Source: Delphinus delphis
Taxonomy: Eukaryota > Chordata > Mammalia > Artiodactyla > Delphinidae
Length of the DNA stretch: 64,000 nt
Reading direction: 5' to 3'
Assembly: GCF_949987515.2 (NCBI RefSeq)
Contig: NC_082696.1
Location: 56,698,947 to 56,762,946 of the forward strand
Both the position numbers and the translations under genes were made by a program. Positions 60,505 through 64,000 of the stretch are shown one piece after another. Each line of letters starts with the position of its first letter. Positions within the stretch are counted from its first letter, which is position 1. Below the pieces are notes generated by a model, which searched no databases, was not told the DNA's origin, and saw only the letters and a list, made by a program, of their open reading frames with translations.

Positions 60505-61123
60505 TTTTTTTTAACATCTCTATTGGAGTATAATTGCTTTACAATGGTGTGTTAGTTTCTGCTTTATAACAAAGTTAATCAGTTATACATATACATATGT
60601 TCCCATATCTCTTCCCTCTTGTGTCTCCCTCCCTCCCACCCTCCCTATCCCACCCCTCCAGGCGGTCACAAAGCACCGAGCTGATCTCCCTGTGCTATGC
60701 GGCTGCTTCCCACTAGCTATCTACCTTACGTCTGGTAGTGTATATATGTCCATGCCTCTCTCTCGCTTTGTCACAGCTTACCCTTCCCCCTCCTCATATC
60801 CTCAAGTCCATTCTCTAGTAGGTCTGTGTCTTTATTCCTGTCTTACCCCTAGGTTCTTCATGACAGTTTTTTTTTCTTAAATTCCATATATATGTGTTAG
60901 CATATGGTATTTGTCTCTCTCCTTCTGACTTACTTCACTCTGTATGACAGACTCTAGGTCTATCCACCTCATTACAAATAGCTCAATTTCGTTTCTCTTT
61001 ATGGCTGAGTAATATTCCATTGTATATATGTGCCACATCTTCTTTATCCATTCATCTGATGATGGACACTTAGGTTGTTTCCATCTCTGGGCTATTGTAA
61101 ATAGAGCTGCAATGAACATTTTG
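60505..61123 (-). mobile_element. 5'-truncated young L1, antisense, nested in older L1
   Basis: A T-run then 'aacatctctattggagtataattgctttacaatgg' marks the antisense 3' end. It continues through the L1 3' UTR into the end of ORF2 (80 codons open on -, 60877-61119, close to the C-terminus of the full-length copy). The 17-bp duplication TGGACCTAGARATTATT lies at 60488-60504 and 61124-61140. Confidence 0.94.
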
Positions 61124-62074
61124 TGGACCTAGAGATTATTATATTACGTGAAGTAAGTCAGACAGAGAAAGACAAATATCATATCACTTATATGTGAAAT
61201 CTAAAAAAGAGATACAAATGAACTTATTTGCAAAACAGAAGTAGGCTCACATAGAAACAAACTTATGTTTACCAAAGGGGATGGGAACGGAGATAAATTA
61301 GGAGTTTGGGATTAACATATACACACTACTATATATAAAATAGATAAATAACAAGGACCTACTGTATAGCACAGGGAACTATATCACTACCTTGTAATAA
61401 CCTAAAATGGAAAAGAATTTGAAAAAGAATATATATATATGTAGCTGAATCACTTTGCTGTACATCTGAAATTAACACAGTATAAATTAACTATAATTCA
61501 ATTTAAAAAACGGATAAAAACCTGCATTTCCATGAAAAGGTAGATCATACTGTTTCTTTATTTGCTTTAGTCATCTTCTAAATATATCCTGAGCTGTATT
61601 TTAGTTTTATTTTATTTCATGTATAAATTAGTAGTGACATACAGACAATTTAACAGAGTAAGGCCTATTACATAGGGAAAAGTATCATATATGTAAAGAA
61701 TATCTTTATTTTATTATTATGTTAACAGTAAATGCTAATTAGTATTGATAATTATTATATTTATTGAAATTATATAAACAGATTTCAAAATTGTGAAATA
61801 AAAGTTTTAGGTTTCTGATGTTATATCCAAGAATTTATAACATTAAACTATTTAGTCTGTAAGAAGAAAATATCTGCTGACTTTTCCAAAACCAGTATAC
61901 CATTTAGAAATTGTGATTTAGAAAAACTCTCCTTAAAACATATAATTGAATGTGTCAGTTAAAAAAAAAAAGAATTCTTAGAGCATTGTGCTATCTTATG
62001 TTTTGGTGAGAAGGAAAACAATGGTTTTCCTAAAGGTTAAGCTTGTAAAATATGATCTTAAATTTGCTTTGCAG

Positions 62075-62279
62075 ACAATTGCAAAAAAATTTTAGGAGAA
62101 AATGCTAAACCTAATTACGGTTGTCAAGTCACTATTCAGTCTGAACAAGAGAAGCAGTTAATGAAACAGTATCGCCGGGAAGAGAAAAGAATTGCCAGAC
62201 GAGAAAAAAAGGCTGGAGAAGATGGAGAAATTGCAGAAGGACTCCTGTGCTTTGATCCTAAGGAACTGCGGATACACAG
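62075..62279 (+). CDS. ASCC3: ASCC3 coding exon 5 (residues 308-376)
   Basis: A 205-nt exon after 'tttgcag'. It completes Asp308 and encodes NCKKILGENAKPNYGCQVTI, then QSEQEKQLMKQYRREEKRIA and RREKKAGEDGEIAEG, ending in phase 2 at CAG|gtaata. The stretch from about residue 330 to 354 is a highly charged, arginine- and lysine-rich helix that fits the second coiled coil annotated in human ASCC3. This segment links the N-terminal domain to the helicase cassettes. Confidence 0.96.
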
Positions 62280-62987
62280 GTAATAAAAGCCAGAAGCTGA
62301 AAAATGCTTGTGTTGTAATTGCTACTTTAATGTATCATTATCATTATTTAGTTTAGTTTTAACAAATTAGATGATTCTTATTTCTAGTCATGTTTTCTTA
62401 CAAGAATAGAATTTTGTTGTATGAAAACCTAATTTTCTGGGATAAAAAATCAGTGATCCGCTTAATTAGAATATTCTTGGTTGCATCAACGTAGGTGAGA
62501 GATTTTGGTGCTGTGCATACACCACTAGGTTAAACTTTATGAAGCGTACACAGATTTATTTTGAGACTTTTCTTTCCTACCTTAATGAATACATTTTCCC
62601 ATATTGTTATCAAGAAGTAGAAAGGAGAAAAATGAAATAAAGGCATTATTATACATGGTGTTTAAATATTGAAACCCATTTAAAAAAAGGATTTTACACT
62701 TTGTTAAATATCTTTGGATTGTGACAAAGAAAATTATAAATAAAAAAACATTAAGTCAAACTTATCAGATGATGTTATCTAAAAATAGTACTTGAAAATG
62801 TGTTGATGCTTATATGGTTACACAGAAAATTTCAGGATTGCTAATAACTTCCTTTGTGTAGTTTAATTTCTTCACTTTTATAGTGGAAGGCTGTGTGAAA
62901 TAGTTATTATAATGACTTTGTTTTAGTATATGCTTTCCTTTGCAAGATAAAAATTACAGATTTAGCCTATTATTTTTGTATTTACAG
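62280..62987 (+). other. ASCC3: ASCC3 intron (0.7 kb)
   Basis: gtaata to 'gtatttacag'. AT-rich, with no repeats or open frames of note. Confidence 0.85.
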
Positions 62988-63129
62988 AGAACAAGCACTT
63001 ATGAACGCTAGAAACGTTCCAATTCTGAGCAGGCAGAGAGACATGGATGTTGAGAAAATACGTTATCCACATGTTTATGATTCCCAGGCTGAAGCCATGA
63101 GAACATCTGCATTCATTGCTGGGGCAAAG
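62988..63129 (+). CDS. ASCC3: ASCC3 coding exon 6 (residues 376-423)
   Basis: A 142-nt exon. Its first base completes Arg376, and it encodes EQALMNARNVPILSRQRDMD followed by VEKIRYPHVYDSQAEAMRTS and AFIAGAK, ending in phase 0 at AAG|gtatgc. This conserved linker directly precedes the first helicase cassette. No disruption is seen. Confidence 0.96.
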
Positions 63130-63729
63130 GTATGCATTGGTATATGACCACTTTTGGATAACATGTCTGTTCTGAGGAAATGACACATTGATTTTCCCTG
63201 TTTCTTTTGTGATTGTAGTACTAGTTGACTCTTCTATGCTAAATTGTATTTTTAAATATTGAGGAAAATGAGATAGTGCAGTTTATGTAAAATTCTTAGT
63301 GCATGGTAGGTTTTCAAAACATATTTGTTCTCCTCCCTTTTATTATTTATGCACCTTGTGTTTTTGAGTTTTAGCAGTTGCATCACTTTTTGCCTAAACT
63401 TTACACTGTGTATTGCACATTTTCCCTGGCTACATGACTACATTTGTCTTCAAGAATACCATCTAATTAATGTACACTTAAAATTCATCAACATAATATG
63501 GTTCGTGTGTTATATGAGATATCTGATTCATGAATGCTTTGTGTGTGTGGTTTTTTGTTTGTTTTTGTTTTGTTTTTTCTTGTTTTCCTTTAAATTAGCT
63601 AAATTTATTTTCCAGTGCTATGTCATAAAACAAATAGTGTTCTTTTTTCTCTCTTTACTTAAAGAATCTTTACCAAAGTAATTGTTCTGTTTTGTATTAT
63701 TATTGGATTTTAATTTTTGATGTTTATAG
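63130..63729 (+). other. ASCC3: ASCC3 intron (0.6 kb)
   Basis: gtatgc to 'tgtttatag'. T-rich, including a TG/GTTTT stretch at about 63540-63590. The 118-codon open frame at 63325-63681 is a T-rich chance frame. Confidence 0.85.
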
Positions 63730-63855
63730 ATGATTTTACCAGAAGGAATCCAAAGAGAGAACAACAAGATATATGAAGAAGTAAAGATTCCTTATAGTGA
63801 ACCAATGCCAGTTGGGTTTGAGGAAAAACCAGTTTATATCCAAGACTTAGATGAG
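63730..63855 (+). CDS. ASCC3: ASCC3 coding exon 7 (residues 424-465)
   Basis: A 126-nt exon (42 codons, both ends phase 0) encoding MILPEGIQRENNKIYEEVKI and then PYSEPMPVGFEEKPVYIQDL-DE, ending GAG|gtaaga. In human ASCC3 the first helicase ATP-binding domain starts at about residue 486, so the Walker A exon must lie just beyond this window. Because the exon is a multiple of three with phase-0 ends, its skipping would not shift the frame. Confidence 0.96.
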
Positions 63856-64000
63856 GTAAGATTATCATTTTATAAAGTTGATATTTTTGATGCTTGTTAT
63901 GTTTTTGAATGCATTCGTATTGGAAAAATTATTTTTAAAAGTTAGTTGGTTAATACAGTAAAGAGATACATGCAGTTGGTTACTAATGAAGTAGGGGAGT
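63856..64000 (+). other. ASCC3: ASCC3 intron, continues past the window
   Basis: Starts gtaaga. No acceptor or exon is reached before the window ends. Confidence 0.85.

Larger units (their letters stand above)
59813..61515 (+). mobile_element. Chimeric, 5'-truncated L1 with two nested insertions
   Basis: Part A (59813-60075) closely matches the ORF2 C-terminus of the full-length L1 in this window ('ggtatcacctcacaccagtcagaatgg' onward). At 60076 the text jumps back about 100 bp in L1 coordinates and continues as part B (60076-60108, 60238-60504, 61141-61515), an L1 3' end of somewhat different consensus. One imperfect duplication (59798-59812 and 61516-61531, AAAAACTGCATTTCC with one extra C) bounds A and B together. 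A SINE (60109-60237) and an antisense L1 end (60505-61123) interrupt part B. Confidence 0.85.
56184..62074 (+). other. ASCC3: ASCC3 intron (5.9 kb)
   Basis: Holds a CA microsatellite at 56.6 kb in what may be an old L1 3' UTR, a chimeric L1 with two nested insertions at 59.8-61.5 kb, and otherwise AT-rich sequence. 56.9-59.8 and 61.5-62.0 kb show nothing I can assign. Confidence 0.85.

Noticed and set aside
63325..63681. 118-codon hydrophobic frame on +
   Set aside because: Phe/Leu/Cys-rich because the intron is T-rich. It sits between two ASCC3 exons with proper splice sites.

Overview
This is a mammalian nuclear window, most likely from a whale or dolphin. It carries many copies of two tRNA-derived SINE types, a long (about 330 bp) and a short (about 205 bp) form, that match the CHR SINEs of Cetacea and hippopotamids. 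It also has artiodactyl-type L1 copies and no BovB or pig PRE-1 elements. The species call is an inference from repeats, since no mitochondrial or other diagnostic gene is present.

The only host gene I can support is ASCC3, on the + strand. Its first seven coding exons are at 18230-18319, 21063-21213, 31468-32027, 56063-56183, 62075-62279, 62988-63129 and 63730-63855. Joined, they keep one open frame of 465 codons, the N-terminal region up to just before the first Ski2-like helicase cassette. The rest of the gene lies beyond the right edge. Everything left of about 18.1 kb is 5'-UTR intron or upstream DNA. I see no CpG-island promoter there, so the first non-coding exon is probably outside the window.

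Region by region: 1-1122 holds no recognised gene. 1138-8389 is a full-length but dead L1 with perfect 15-bp target-site duplications. 8.4-18.1 kb is AT-rich DNA with SINEs, a long L2 relic and three hAT-type DNA transposon fossils. 18.1-18.32 kb is the start-codon exon, with a 3-codon upstream ORF and several candidate acceptors. The introns (2.7, 10.3, 24.0, 5.9, 0.7 and 0.6 kb) are filled with SINEs, L1, L2, MIR and hAT remnants.

Nearly all open frames over 60 codons outside the ASCC3 exons are chance frames, L1 pieces or SINE pieces. No RNA gene, CRISPR array or operon is present, and I found no convincing new biological system. The observations most worth checking are a chimeric L1 at 59.8-61.5 kb bounded by a single target-site duplication, a perfect 23-bp-arm hairpin at 27.3 kb, the minimal upstream ORF before the ASCC3 start codon, and two old L1s that appear to lack ORF1 and endonuclease.
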